Source of the DNA: Siderastrea siderea
Taxonomy: Eukaryota > Cnidaria > Anthozoa > Scleractinia > Rhizangiidae
Length of the DNA: 64,000 nt
Assembly (NCBI GenBank): GCA_964030785.1
Contig: OZ034979.1
Coordinates: 40,245,484 to 40,309,483, forward strand
Reading direction: 5' to 3'
This document shows, one piece after another, positions 1 to 9,936 of this stretch; position 1 is the first letter of the stretch; each line of letters opens with the position of its first letter. The notes beneath the pieces were generated by a model. It was not told the origin of the DNA. It searched no databases and worked only from the letters and a program-made list of their open reading frames with translations. The translations under genes and the position numbers were made by a program.

Positions 1-223
1 GCCGGAGCATCGTTTTCAAAAATCCAGGTAGATACACATGCAATGTATGCATGCCTATGTTCGTTCATTCTTTCGTTCGTTTGTTGGTTCGTTTGATCAT
101 TTATATATATTTACCGTTAGAAGCAAAACAGCTAGGCTTTAGTCGGCCCCTGTTTCAATTCACGGCTTGGTATAGAATTAAAACTAGTTCGACTTGTGAA
201 ACGAACGATTCATGTAAAAATAC

Positions 224-341
224 CCTGGTCCCAGAGGTATTTTTTCTGCTCTTTCTCAAACGAATTTGTGCGCAACTCGTCGCCGCCGCTTCGCAGCTCA
301 AATTTGTTTAAGAAAAGAGAAAGAAAAACTTCTGGGACCAG
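224..341. repeat. Fold-back (palindromic) repeat
   Basis: The outer arms are inverted copies of a CTGGTCCCAGA-type sequence (about 225-236 and 330-340), and the inner sequence continues to pair imperfectly (TTTCTC / GAGAAAG). It looks like a small fold-back MITE in host DNA. The rest of 1-1015 shows no gene I can support. Confidence 0.6.
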
Positions 342-1019
342 AGTAATATAAACAGAAGTTGAAAAATTATCCCAGATCGTAATTTTTGTGCGAGCGGAAA
401 AAACGTACTTAAAAAAGCTTACCTCAACTTTTCGCCACCCCGCCGCTATATTTTTGCGTGTTTTTATGTGTAGTGCAAAAGAAAAACCACCCTCTATGCT
501 TTTAACGTTATCTGTATTTAGGCATTTGGGGTAAATTGGGCTGAGACAAATGTACAAAGACTTTCCTTATTTCGCTTTTCGACAAGGGGAGGAAAGTCCA
601 GCTAAGGCAAAGGAGTGGCTTGTTGTAAGTGATCATCAAGGAGGCAACATGCAAAGACAAGTACTTTAATGCCGTCATTTTTGTTTCATTTCATTTTATT
701 TTTAACACTGCTAAAGATTATGCAGCTAATGGAATATTAAGGTACGCTTTCTTGGCTGGCAACCTCAGTCACATCAATGACGGTTTTTTACTAGCACACA
801 CTCAGCTATTTAAACTAAAAAGGAAAAATAAACAACTATTAGTATTTATCATCCATTGCCGAACATTTTCACTCGCGTTTCATTGAAAACAAGTCACGTA
901 GCACAATGTAAAATGATGTTCCCTAAGTAAAATTCCCCAGTATTCCAAACTTGAGTTTGATGATGCTTATCTTTATTGAGAATACCAACTTCACTAGAAG
1001 TGATTTACAGAAAAGTTAA

Positions 1020-2061
1020 GAGCGCCTGTCTGTAAAAATCAGACAAAATCAAAATTCCGCGGCAAGGGTGGAAAATTCGATTTCTTTCATATTTTAATGT
1101 TAGATAGGTTAGGATATAACTAAAATCACTGGATACATTTTTTGGCAAAATATCCTTTTATTTCAAAGAAAAATGCAAATAACGAACTGCCGTTAAAATC
1201 GCCATTTGAAGCAGTAAATTGTGACATCAATTTGAGGCGTCTGCGTGCAAAAACAAATCCCTCTGTGGTCTTTTAAACACTCAATTTTACTTTTGCAATC
1301 TCTCAAGAGCTTTAAAAGCTGATTTTGGTAGAAACTGCGTTGTTCTTTGTGTTTGAAATAATTTAATTTTGAAAGTATACATTTCTCATCAGGAAAAGTA
1401 CTTCGTGAATTAAATTATTTTTCACCATGTGCTAAACCTTCAAATCGATTCAGCTTCTGGCTGTTGAATTAAGAAAAGATGTTCTCAGGATTGCTGTAAA
1501 AATTTCTTTGGGCAAATGATTGAGAGCGACGCGACAGCTTTTCAAAGTTCGTTAAAATGCAGGTTATTGACCCTTCTTGGCAACATTCCATTCCATTACT
1601 TTTCCTGATGAGAAATGTTTTGTTCTGTCCACAACCATGGTTTTAACGGCGTTTCGAACACATTTTGCCAGGAAAAACACCAGCATTTTCATGCTGATAG
1701 GCAGCTTGTCAAGAAAGAAAGAAATAAGTATTAAAATTAACTACGTAAACAATGTCAAACGCCCATGGCCTAGTGGACTAGTTACCGGCGTCTCACGCCG
1801 ACGAGCCGGGTTCGACACTTTTTTCTTTTTTTTTAATAAAACGACTTAGATGAGAGTATTTTTACAAATTAATAACTGCCAGCAAAAACAAAACAAAAAA
1901 ACAAAAAACAAAAGCAAAAAACAGACAAAACAAAAAGGGGGCTCCGCTTTTAGGCTTGGCTAAATCTATATATTACCCTAACCTATCTAACATTAAAATA
2001 TGAAAGAAATCGAATTTTCAGCCCTTGCCGCGTTATGTTTGATTTTTACAGACAAGCGCTC
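1020..2061. mobile_element. TTAA-flanked non-autonomous DNA transposon
   Basis: About 95-bp terminal inverted repeats are visible: 1020-1113 is repeated in reverse complement at about 1968-2061, starting GAGCGC and including TCTGTAAAAAT and TTAGATAGGTTAGG. Each end is abutted by TTAA (1016-1019 and 2062-2065), the target duplication typical of piggyBac and Kolobok superfamilies. No transposase ORF is present, so it is a non-autonomous copy. It contains a tRNA-Glu-like sequence at 1761-1817. Confidence 0.7.
1761..1817 (+). other. tRNA-Glu-like sequence (SINE head or tRNA pseudogene)
   Basis: An A-box-like segment (TGGCCTAGTGGACTAG) and a B-box-like segment (GGGTTCGACAC) are spaced as in tRNA. 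A five-pair anticodon stem encloses a 7-nt loop whose middle three bases are CTC (Glu). A T-run follows at 1818, as expected for an RNA polymerase III terminator. The 3' half of the T arm and the acceptor stem are not well formed, so this is more likely a SINE head or pseudogene than a working tRNA. Confidence 0.55.
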
Positions 2062-2866
2062 TTAAGGCCTTTAAAAGACTAAATAAAAAAAAACCCAAGG
2101 TAAAATCCAAGAACTGCATAAATACAAAACATGTAACAAAGCATATAACCAGGGAAGATAAGATACGAATTCAAAACAAAAACAAAAACAAAACAAAAAG
2201 CAATACATTGACTATAAAATGGCGTTGGAAAGACCACGCTTGAAAATAGACAGTGACGGCCCTTCTCTGAGTGAGGAATCTTTCTTGGACATAGTGTTAT
2301 ATTGTGAAAATCATAAATAAAGTTACATTGAAAGCAACGGGAAAAAAAGTGTTCATTGACTTATAAACAAAAAAGCACGATGCTCAGACGTTTACTTCTA
2401 GAAGGATGAACGTTTTGTTCTAACATACACCCAATGGCAATGATGTACTAAAGGAAAAAATGAAAAAAAAAATGAAAAACGAATTAACTAGGAATGAAAA
2501 GTAGATTCTCAGATTCTAAACTCAGCACTCAAGCATTACGGTTACTTCAATTTGAGTTGACCTTAAGTCACTCGCCCACCGTAATGAGATTCAAAAGCTG
2601 CCGTTGGAGCATTAGTTCTTCATCAGAACGAATCCCTGAATGTAGTTTGCATGCCTAATTTATTACTTTTTACCTTTTCTCATTTCTCAATTTTCATTTT
2701 TTATATGACAACGTTATTCAAGTAGGTGCACTTCACTGGCTTTTAAACGGCAAAGATAATGATCACAATGTGATTAAAGCAGTGCAGAACACCTTGTAAA
2801 CTCGCCCTTATTGACTTGAAGACAAGCACGCCAATGGCTCTTGTCCTGCAAGAACAGTACGTCGAA

Positions 2867-2942
2867 GGAACGAACGAACGAACGAACTACGCGAACGAAC
2901 GAGGGAGCGTGCGCGTATGCGTGTGTGTGGGGGGGGGGGGGG
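2867..2942. repeat. Microsatellite cluster (GAAC, GCGT/GTGT, poly-G)
   Basis: (GAAC)n is followed by GT/GC-alternating sequence and a long G run. A similar arrangement lies beside the other WAP exon (23254-23365), showing that exon and microsatellite were duplicated together. 2066-2866 holds no gene I can support. Confidence 0.7.
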
Positions 2943-2965
2943 TGAATGGCATTGGCCAGACATGC

Positions 2966-3141
2966 TCACGATGCTTTGCGTAAAACAGTAACGAGATCTT
3001 TACCTGGTCTCATGCACACGTGACCGCAGCCATTGGAGCAGCATTTTTGATTTTGTGGACAATCTTCATCTGCGCTGCACATTTCGACGCAAATACCATG
3101 GCCTGTACGCTTAGGACATGCACCCGGTATCCCTATCCCTA
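2966..3141 (-). CDS. WAP-domain gene, second WAP exon (possible last exon)
   Basis: On the minus strand this exon encodes a whey-acidic-protein four-disulfide core: [38 protein letters not shown] acceptor (a NAGNAG pair) sits at 3142, and a GTAAAG donor would end the exon at 3004 in phase 1, matching the symmetric phase 1-1 of the other WAP exon. If the donor is not used, the frame reads 12 more codons to a stop at 2966, giving about 133 aa in total. WAP proteins are secreted and often protease inhibitors or matrix components. The first WAP exon lies 20 kb away across the Polinton. Confidence 0.75.
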
Positions 3142-3239
3142 CTAAGATAAAAGAAAGCACGTGAGTAAAACAAACAGTTGTTTGAGATCATTTTTATGTC
3201 CCTTATCTTTGAATGACTGATTGAATGAGAGACCAAACA

Positions 3240-3300
3240 AACGAAAAGAAAAGAAAGAAAAACGAACGAACGAAAGACAGAAAGAAAGAAAGAAAGAAAG
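3240..3300. repeat. GAAA/GAAC microsatellite at the Polinton left junction
   Basis: This purine-rich tetranucleotide tract abuts the left TIR. The matching tract resumes at 23254 after the right TIR. The last five bases (GAAAG) equal the first five right of the element, a possible target duplication that cannot be cleanly scored inside a repeat. Confidence 0.8.
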
Positions 3301-3464
3301 AGTAGTATGACCTGTAGTTAACAAATACCACCAGATTGTCAGCGGTTTATTTTCGAATTTTAAAGCTCTCACCATAATAAAAAATGCGATGCAAAGGAGC
3401 TTTAAAATTCGAAAATAAACCTCTGACAATCAGGAAGTATTTGTTAACTACAGGATATACTACT
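3301..3464. repeat. Terminal hairpin within the left TIR
   Basis: Two 68-nt arms (3301-3368 and 3397-3464) are near-perfect inverted copies, with a 28-nt loop at 3369-3396. The terminal motif AGTAGTAT is thus present both at the outer end and, inverted, 163 nt inside. The right end shows the same structure at 23090-23253. Confidence 0.9.
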
Positions 3465-3648
3465 TGCCCGAAACAAACCATCCAGCATAAAAAATTTTTA
3501 ATTAAAGAATTACATATCTTAGTTATAACCAAGTTGTAATGTCTGCACATAACATAAACATTGAAGAGCTATTGAAAGAACTTGAACCAGCAACGTTACA
3601 AGCTTTAGAGCAATTACTTGCAGAGGACGTTCCTGCTGTTCGAAAAAC
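3301..3648 (+). repeat. Polinton left terminal inverted repeat
   Basis: It matches the reverse complement of 22904-23253 from the terminal AGTAGTATGACC through the first 36 codons of the gene starting at 3539. The outermost part is itself a hairpin: 3301-3368 pairs with 3397-3464 around a 28-nt loop. Differences from the right copy include CTCTGAC versus CGCTGAC and a 2-nt indel in an A run near 3490. Confidence 0.95.
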
Positions 3649-3964
3649 TATTCAGAACATATTGGACGAACCTATTTCTGAGAAAATGGAGAAGAGTTTA
3701 AATAAACCTTTAATTCCTAAAAAATTTCAACCGATTGCTCCTCCTCGTAAAAGGGGGAGAAAAACACAAGAAATTTTGAGAAAGTTTGATCCAATTACCC
3801 GAGATAATATCCGAAATGTTACAAACTATCAGAATGAGATTCTTGATTTATATGACACTTCCGAATATGAGGGGGGAGAAGAAAGAGGGCGACGTTACAT
3901 CCGCTGGCGCTTTATTCGCGAGAACTTAAAAGAGATCTTACATCAGATTTTATGTCAAAAATAA
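3539..3964 (+). CDS. Polinton left-TIR gene, unknown 141-aa protein
   Basis: I do not recognise a family. The first 36 residues are an acidic, Leu-rich segment (MSAHNINIEELLKELEP...) encoded within the TIR and shared with the gene at 22630-23013 on the opposite end. The remainder is unique, basic and charged, with a PPRKRGRK stretch that resembles an AT-hook or nuclear signal. The start is the conserved TIR ATG. It overlaps the polymerase ORF by 13 nt in another frame. Being encoded partly in the TIR suggests an early or regulatory gene, but that is inference. Confidence 0.6.
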   Translation: MSAHNINIEELLKELEPATLQALEQLLAEDVPAVRKTIQNILDEPISEKMEKSLNKPLIPKKFQPIAPPRKRGRKTQEILRKFDPITRDNIRNVTNYQNEILDLYDTSEYEGGEERGRRYIRWRFIRENLKEILHQILCQK

Positions 3965-6900
3965 GAGAGAAAGTTCACACATTTTTCTACGCAAGACATA
4001 TTTTTAGTTATCAGTTACGAAACATTGAAGAAGGAATGGTTATTGTTTATTACATTAACAAAGGCTCGCCATGGTTTGATTATTTTTCTGATGCGGAGAA
4101 ATGGTTGAGTGAGCGGGAAAAATTTCGTTTGGATCCTGATAACATTAATAGACCGAACACAAAATGGGTGTTTAAAGCCTACTTTAATGTTGATGTAAAG
4201 GTTGTGCTTGATCGTCAACCACGTTTAGGTACAGGACCATTACCAGATTGGTTGCGTAACCTTTCGCATGGTCGTAATATGCTAGCTTTAGACACTTACA
4301 GAGACAATTTATGTCTTTGGCGTTGTATTGCGGTACACCGAGGTTCAAGACCAGATCGAAGTACAACGGCAGCACGGGAACTTGCTAAGAGTTTCTTTAA
4401 CCTCAAAGCTACTCCACAAGACTGCCGGAAAACATGTTTAGATGAACTTGATGAGGTTGAAAAACATCTTAATAAAAAACAAATTTTCAAAGATTGGTTG
4501 GGTATTCGTGTATATGAGCCTGAACGTTTGGAGGATGGTGAAGTGGTATGGCATCTTAGAAGAACACCACCAGCCAAATTAACAAATATTTTGACAATTG
4601 GAATTTACGAAGGGCATGCTTTCTTTATAAAAGATATTTCTAAGCTTGCAAAAGTTTATGCATGTGTTCACTGCCGTGCAAGATTTACTCAAGCTTGCAG
4701 CCTTCAACGACATACCCAAACATGTTCACAAAGAAAAACGGTTATTGATTGTCCGGCAGAAAAAGTTGAATTGCCACAAACAGTTTTTGAGAAGGCTTTT
4801 TATCCAAAACATTCATCTTCTCCAGAATCTCTTCGCTGGCTTGAACAAGAAGCAGCACTTCGTAAAATTCACATACACCATGCTGCTTGTGGGCGTGGAG
4901 GTGAACGATGGGTTGAGCGTGCACCAGTAGACGGTTATAACCATGAAACAAAAACTGTTTTTCAATGTCATGGATGTCATTGGCATGGATGTCGAAAATG
5001 TTTTCCTCATGATCGAAATAGAATTATTACTCATAATAACCAAACAAGAGAAGATAGATTTAAAGCAACTGTTGAACGTACACAAAAGCTTCGAGCTGCT
5101 GGCTACCGTGTAATCGAGGCATGGTCTTGTGAAGTAGGAAAAATAAATATAAAGTTACCAAAGACTCAAATACAAAGTTACCCACACGCTATATTGTTTG
5201 ACTTTGAAGCATACGGAGATAAAAATCATAGGAAAGAACCAACAGGAACGTTAACAATCGAAAATAAACACGTACCAATCTCTGTTAGCGTTGGTGACAC
5301 TTTAGAAAGAGAACCAACTCATATCTGTGAAAGAGACCCTGCGGAGCTTGTTCGCAAGTTTATGGAAGAACTTGAGAGGCGTGGGAAAAACATTAGGGAT
5401 CAAGTAAGAGCAGCCTTCATACCTGACGATATAAATATGTTTACAAAAGCACAGCGTTTCAAAATAGAAAAATGGTGTAATCTGCAGGTGCCAGTTCTCG
5501 GGTTTAACTCCGGGAGATATGATTTGAATCTTATCAGAGAATATTTCGCGGAGCTTTTAGCTGATACAACAGATAAAGTATAAGTTGCAAAAAATGGAAA
5601 CAAAATTATGTTCATTTTGACTGAAAACTTTCGCTTTCTCGATGTCATAAACTACTTAGGCCCGGGTACAAGTTATGAGAAATGGGTAAAAGCTTATGAA
5701 TGCGAAACGGTAAAATCGTGGTTTCCGTATGACTGGTTTGACAAACCTGAAAAACTTGATTTTCGAGGATTACCGAAATATGAGGATTGGTATTCGAAGC
5801 TGAAGGGCGGTTATGTTTTAACACGAGATGAATGGGAAGGGTGCCAGCGTCTGTTCAAAGAAAAGGGTATGTGTACCTTCGCAGACTGGCTGCGTTACTA
5901 CAATAATCTAGATGTAGCTCCTGGCCTTGAGGCGCTTGAAAAGATGCGTGCTTTCTACACTGATAAAGGAATAGATATTTTGAAAGATGCTGTAAGTATT
6001 CCAGGTGTTAGTTTACATTATTTACTTCGCGGATGTGCTGAGAGGGGCGCAGATCTTTACAGCCCGTGCGAAAAAGCGTATGAGATGTTGAAAGAAGCTG
6101 TTGTCGGAGGACCGAGCCTTGTTTTCACAAGATACCATGAAGTCGGAATCACGAAAATAAGGTATCATCAAATTGCGGAACCTCGTCTTTGCAAAAATAT
6201 CCTGGGTTACGACGCTAATGCTTTGTATTTGTCAACCATGCTTAGAGACATGCCTTGTGGAAAAGGAAAGGTCGTGCATTACAATAACGAAGCCGCCGCT
6301 CCCATACTGACACAAAGGCTCAAAGAAGAAAAATGGTTTGGATTTGCAGAAGTTGATATAGAGATCCCTGAACATTTATATCCAAAATTTGAAGAAATGT
6401 GTCCGTTCTTCTACAACAAAAAAGTTCCTGTTGAAGCTGTGCCGCAGCATATGCTTGATTACCTGAAACACACGAAGCGGAACCGCGGAGATGGAAAGAA
6501 GTTAGTGGGAGCATTGTCTGCAAAGAAGATATTATTATACGCACCTCTTCTTAAATGGTATCTTGATCATGGAGCAGTGATCACAAATGTTTATCGGACT
6601 ATTGATTACCAACAAACAAAAATATTCACGTGGTTTGTGGAGCAAGTGACTGAAGCTCGTAGAACTGGAGATAAAGAAAAAAGTAAGGCGCTGCTGGCTG
6701 AGGTATTCAAACTGTTAGGAAATAGTGGGTATGGAAAGCTCATCGAAGCCTTGGAGAGGCAAACAAGCGTTATTTACACCAAAATCGAAAAGGTTGTAGA
6801 CAGAGCCTTGCGAAGCGCATATTTCAGTGATCTTGACGAGATCGGGCAGGCGTATGAGCTGGAAAGCCGAAAGCTTCGGATCACAATCAGAAGACCATTT

Positions 6901-7458
6901 CAGGTTGGAATAGCTGTATATCAATTGGCTAAACTTCGAATGCTTGAATTTTATTATGATTTTCTTGACAGATATTTTGACAGAAAAGATTTCGAATTGA
7001 TTCAGATGGACACAGACAGCAATTATATGGCAATCAGTGCAGAAAAGTTGGAAGACATCGTCAAACCAGAGTTGCAAACAGAATTTGAGACAAAAAAGAA
7101 AGAGTGGTTAGCTTGGGATAAGTGGAGCAGCCGGACCTCTGGGCTCTTTAAACTCGAGTGTGAAGGCAGGAGAATGATTGCTCTCTGCTCAAAATGTTAT
7201 TACGTTGACGAATCTGAGGAGAAAAAAAAGAAGTTCAGCACAAAAGGGGTATCTAAGAAGCAAAACGAGATAACTTGGCAGCGTTTCAAGAAAGCTTTGG
7301 AAGGCAGCAAGGACATAGCAACAAATAGAGGTTTCAGGATGCGGGACGGGCAGATGGTTACTTACGAACAGCAGAAGCTGAGGTTGAGTGCTTACTACGA
7401 CAAACGCTGGGTATTGGAAGACGGTATTCACACAGAACCGATCGAGTTTCATTGTTAG
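3952..7458 (+). pseudogene. polB: Protein-primed DNA polymerase B, split by one in-frame TAA
   Basis: Replicates the element by protein priming. The frame is continuous from 3952 to 7458 except for TAA at 5581-5583 (codon 544), giving ORFs 3952-5583 and 5608-7458. In the first half I see a C2H2 finger (CVHC...H..TC near residue 237), a Cys/His-rich nuclease-like segment (VDGYN, HGCHWHGCRKCF near 340), and 3'-5' exonuclease motifs DFEAY (417) and FNSGRYDL (about 518). The second half has polymerase motif A (GYDANALYL, D at 202 of that ORF), motif B (LGNSGYGKL, about 370) and motif C (MDTDSN, D at 468). The break falls just after the exonuclease region. The true start may be a later ATG at 4036. 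It ends tail-to-tail with the integrase. Confidence 0.93.
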
Positions 7459-8456
7459 TTTTCTGGTGGTAGTTGTGTATCTGGAGGGACAACCAAAAGC
7501 TCTTCGCGAACAAACCAATGTTTTGGTCCTTCAAATAAATAATAGATAACCGGTGCGTCTGGTTTTATCATAATTTTTTCAATCTCGTAAACATTCAAAG
7601 ACCAGATTGGGTCGGTAGCTCTTCGTCGACCACCTTCAAGTTCACCGGGTTGATAGAGATAGCGAACACTTAAACCGGAGGTAAGCTTTTTTTCGTTTAC
7701 ACCAACGGGCCTTAAATAAGGTGTCGAGGGTTTGGATGGAACAGTTTTCTTTTTTATGGCATCAACAGGTTTTTGACCAGTCAGTCGAGTGACTTCTTTA
7801 TTCAAAGCTGAAATAACAGCGGGCAGTCGGGCCACCCATTCAGTCGATCTTTTGTCGTCTGGGAGGCGCATTTCAATCCCATATTGGTATCCAAACAGTC
7901 GTTCAGCCAGGGTGCGGTTGAATCTTTCAACGATAGCTTGATCACGGTGAATATCCACACGACCACGTCTAACCTCAACATTATGTTTCGAAAGCAGTTG
8001 ATTCACAGCGCCCATAAACTCACGACCAGGATCGACCTGAAGCAGTTTCGGCCACTTCAAAGGACCACGACTATAAATCCGTTCCAGAGCAGTTGCAACT
8101 TCTTTAGCCTCTTTTGTGGTCAACGGTTCGGCTTCTTTGTATCGAGAGGCCACATCTACCACTGTGAGAGCATATTTAAAAGTTTTACGGGAGCGTGGTG
8201 GGCGATCGTGTGGGAGATACAGAAGATCGGCTTGGTGAACTTTCTTTGGAACAGGAACATCAAATTTCGGTCTTGGAATGTAACGTGGGGCTGGTAAATA
8301 AACCTGCCAAAGAGCTTGCTTCATCAACCAGTTTTGAGCCACATCTTCCGAAACTTTCGCTGCCTGGGCTAATTTCTTAATTGCTGCAAACCCTTTCCAA
8401 TACCCTTTCGGGCTGTAATAAATTTTTGACAACTTATTGGAAATACGCGAGCTCAT
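7455..8456 (-). CDS. int: Retroviral-type (rve) integrase
   Basis: Joins the element to host DNA. The 333-aa ORF carries the DDE triad: D77 (HQADLLYLP), D142 (LLQVDPGREF) and E177 (AIVERFNRTL), with 34 residues between D142 and E177 as in the rve family. The N-terminal 70 residues form the usual helical region, and the C-terminal part (DPIWSLNVYEIEKI...HWFVREELL) looks like an SH3/chromo-type DNA-binding tail. The stop overlaps the polymerase stop by 4 nt on the other strand. The start is 22 nt from the divergent gene at 8479, with a TGTATATCATACACA element between them. No lesions seen. Confidence 0.93.
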   Translation of the reverse strand: MSSRISNKLSKIYYSPKGYWKGFAAIKKLAQAAKVSEDVAQNWLMKQALWQVYLPAPRYIPRPKFDVPVPKKVHQADLLYLPHDRPPRSRKTFKYALTVVDVASRYKEAEPLTTKEAKEVATALERIYSRGPLKWPKLLQVDPGREFMGAVNQLLSKHNVEVRRGRVDIHRDQAIVERFNRTLAERLFGYQYGIEMRLPDDKRSTEWVARLPAVISALNKEVTRLTGQKPVDAIKKKTVPSKPSTPYLRPVGVNEKKLTSGLSVRYLYQPGELEGGRRRATDPIWSLNVYEIEKIMIKPDAPVIYYLFEGPKHWFVREELLVVPPDTQLPPEN

Positions 8457-8478
8457 TGTATATCATACACAATAAAAA
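8457..8478. promoter_or_regulatory. Bidirectional TATA-like promoter between integrase and zinc-ribbon gene
   Basis: The 22-bp gap between two divergent ATGs contains TGTATATCATACACA, nearly palindromic, so it can present a TATA-like core to both genes. Its position matches the TATATA motifs just upstream of other element genes. Confidence 0.5.
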
Positions 8479-9021
8479 ATGGACGACTCATTTGGTTGGT
8501 TGCAAGGTGAGAAAATTTCGGCGAAAAAAATTCAAGAAGCATTGCAAAAAAAATTAAATCCATACCCATTATCAAAAAAAAATTATCGATGTCCTTCATG
8601 CGAGGAGCAATTAATTTATGTGGTGAATGAGTACTGTCGAACATGCCCAAAATGTGGTAGAGCGTCTGAATTTGATGATGAAGAGTTTCAAGAAGAAAAT
8701 CGGGAAAGAATTTTCACTGCAACTTATTTTCATTTAAAAAGTGTTTTGCGGAAATGGAACATTTACAAAATGTTTTCTTTCAGCGAGGTAGATTTTCTTG
8801 GTAACGTTATTGCTCAATTTCAGAAGATGTCCGGTAAGTCAGTGAACTATCCCTGTTTTCTGTACAATTATTTTGAAGTGGTACCTTCTGAATGCTGGCC
8901 CAACAAAAAAGAAATTATGGAATCTATTTCTCATCATCTTCCAAAAAGCTTAGCAAGCTGGTGGCGCGCAAAACAGGAGTTTGATAAATGGTGGTTGAAA
9001 GCCAATCAAGGTTCTTCATAA
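8479..9021 (+). CDS. Zinc-ribbon protein, possibly VLTF3-like
   Basis: A 180-aa protein with a four-cysteine zinc ribbon (RCPSC near residue 40, then CRTCPKCG near 55), followed by an acidic linker and a helical, aromatic-rich domain (TYFHLKSVLRKW, YPCFLYNYF, SWWRAKQEFDKWW). Zinc ribbon plus helical C-terminus is the layout of viral late transcription factor 3 of large DNA viruses; I see that only as architecture, so the assignment is tentative. Its 3' end overlaps the PLA2 gene on the other strand by 16 nt. A role in late transcription would suit the shared TATATA motifs of the structural genes. Confidence 0.6.
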   Translation: MDDSFGWLQGEKISAKKIQEALQKKLNPYPLSKKNYRCPSCEEQLIYVVNEYCRTCPKCGRASEFDDEEFQEENRERIFTATYFHLKSVLRKWNIYKMFSFSEVDFLGNVIAQFQKMSGKSVNYPCFLYNYFEVVPSECWPNKKEIMESISHHLPKSLASWWRAKQEFDKWWLKANQGSS

Positions 9022-9889
9022 ACATTTTCATATTTGCTTGTTTTCGGATTTTTTACCAAACGCATGACAGTACCTTTTTTCGGATGAGTCCAAAATTTCT
9101 TGCTTATGACACCAGTTGGTCCTGTGAAAGCATTTTTCGCAATATCACCTGACCAATACCGATCGAATACATGTTTTGTGGAAGGAATCATTTTTTTTGT
9201 CAAAGTTTCAGCAAATTTTATTGCATCCAACGGTTTATCTAAAACACCAGTCCTTTTTTGTTGTTTGAAACCCAACCCTAATTTTTGTTTAGCATTGATT
9301 GCATTTCTTGCAGCCGCATGACCCCACTGCCTCTGTTTGTAAGGAACTGCGTCAAGAGACTTCACCATTTTTTTATCCGCTTTGTGTTTACATTTTTTGA
9401 GATTTTCACCGTATTTTTTTTCACGGTTGGAACCAACATCATAATCAACATCATGTTGCATAGCAATTGCATCTGTTGCACCTGTTGGTGATTGATAAAT
9501 TTCCAGAATTTCACCCGTTTCTGGATCGTATTTCACCTGCTTTTCAAGAGGATTGTATGGCCCGGTAAAATTATGCCCTGGTAATGTCCAACCTTTTTTT
9601 GGTTTCGGAAATTTTCCAATTGCTGCATGTATATCAAACCCAGCTCCATCCAAATCAGGTCTGTCAGTTTTGTAACGTTGGTTTGGCCGAATTTTAGTTG
9701 AAAGTTGATCAAACATTTCACTTCCAACTTTTTGAATTACTGGGCGGGATTTGTCAAGAGTGTAATTTATTACTTTCTTTTGCACTTTTGGGTTTCTCAT
9801 TGCTTCAGAACCGTAATATCTTACAGCTTCAACACCTTTTTTGCAATAAATGGGATTCCTTTTGTAATAGCGAGATCATCCACTGCCAT
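9006..9889 (-). pseudogene. Minor capsid protein with parvovirus-type PLA2 domain, N-terminal frame break
   Basis: The uninterrupted ORF runs from an ATG at 9800 to 9006 (264 aa). It contains the parvoviral PLA2 signature: a calcium-loop-like GPYNPL (residues 80-85) and catalytic HDVDY (H116, D117), with basic C-terminal regions. Such domains help parvoviruses breach endosomal membranes. Upstream, protein-like sequence continues in another frame from an ATG at 9889; the switch falls at an A6 run (T6 on the plus strand, 9837-9842), suggesting the natural start lies there and a 1-nt indel separates the parts. An alternative open stretch in the 9800 frame reaches a TGA near 9878. Confidence 0.8.
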
Positions 9890-9913
9890 AGCAACATCGC
9901 CAAATATTCCACT

Positions 9914-9932
9914 GCCCTCCGCAAGGGAGGGC
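9914..9932. terminator. Intergenic hairpin between DUF5679-like and PLA2 genes
   Basis: Perfect 7-bp stem GCCCTCC / GGAGGGC with a 5-nt loop, placed 5 nt beyond the stop of the small gene at 9937. It may mark a transcript end or be incidental. Confidence 0.4.
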
Positions 9933-9936
9933 TCAC

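Noticed and set aside
3142..3550. ORFs across the left TIR on the minus strand
   Set aside because: They run through the palindrome and microsatellite and have no counterpart in element genes.
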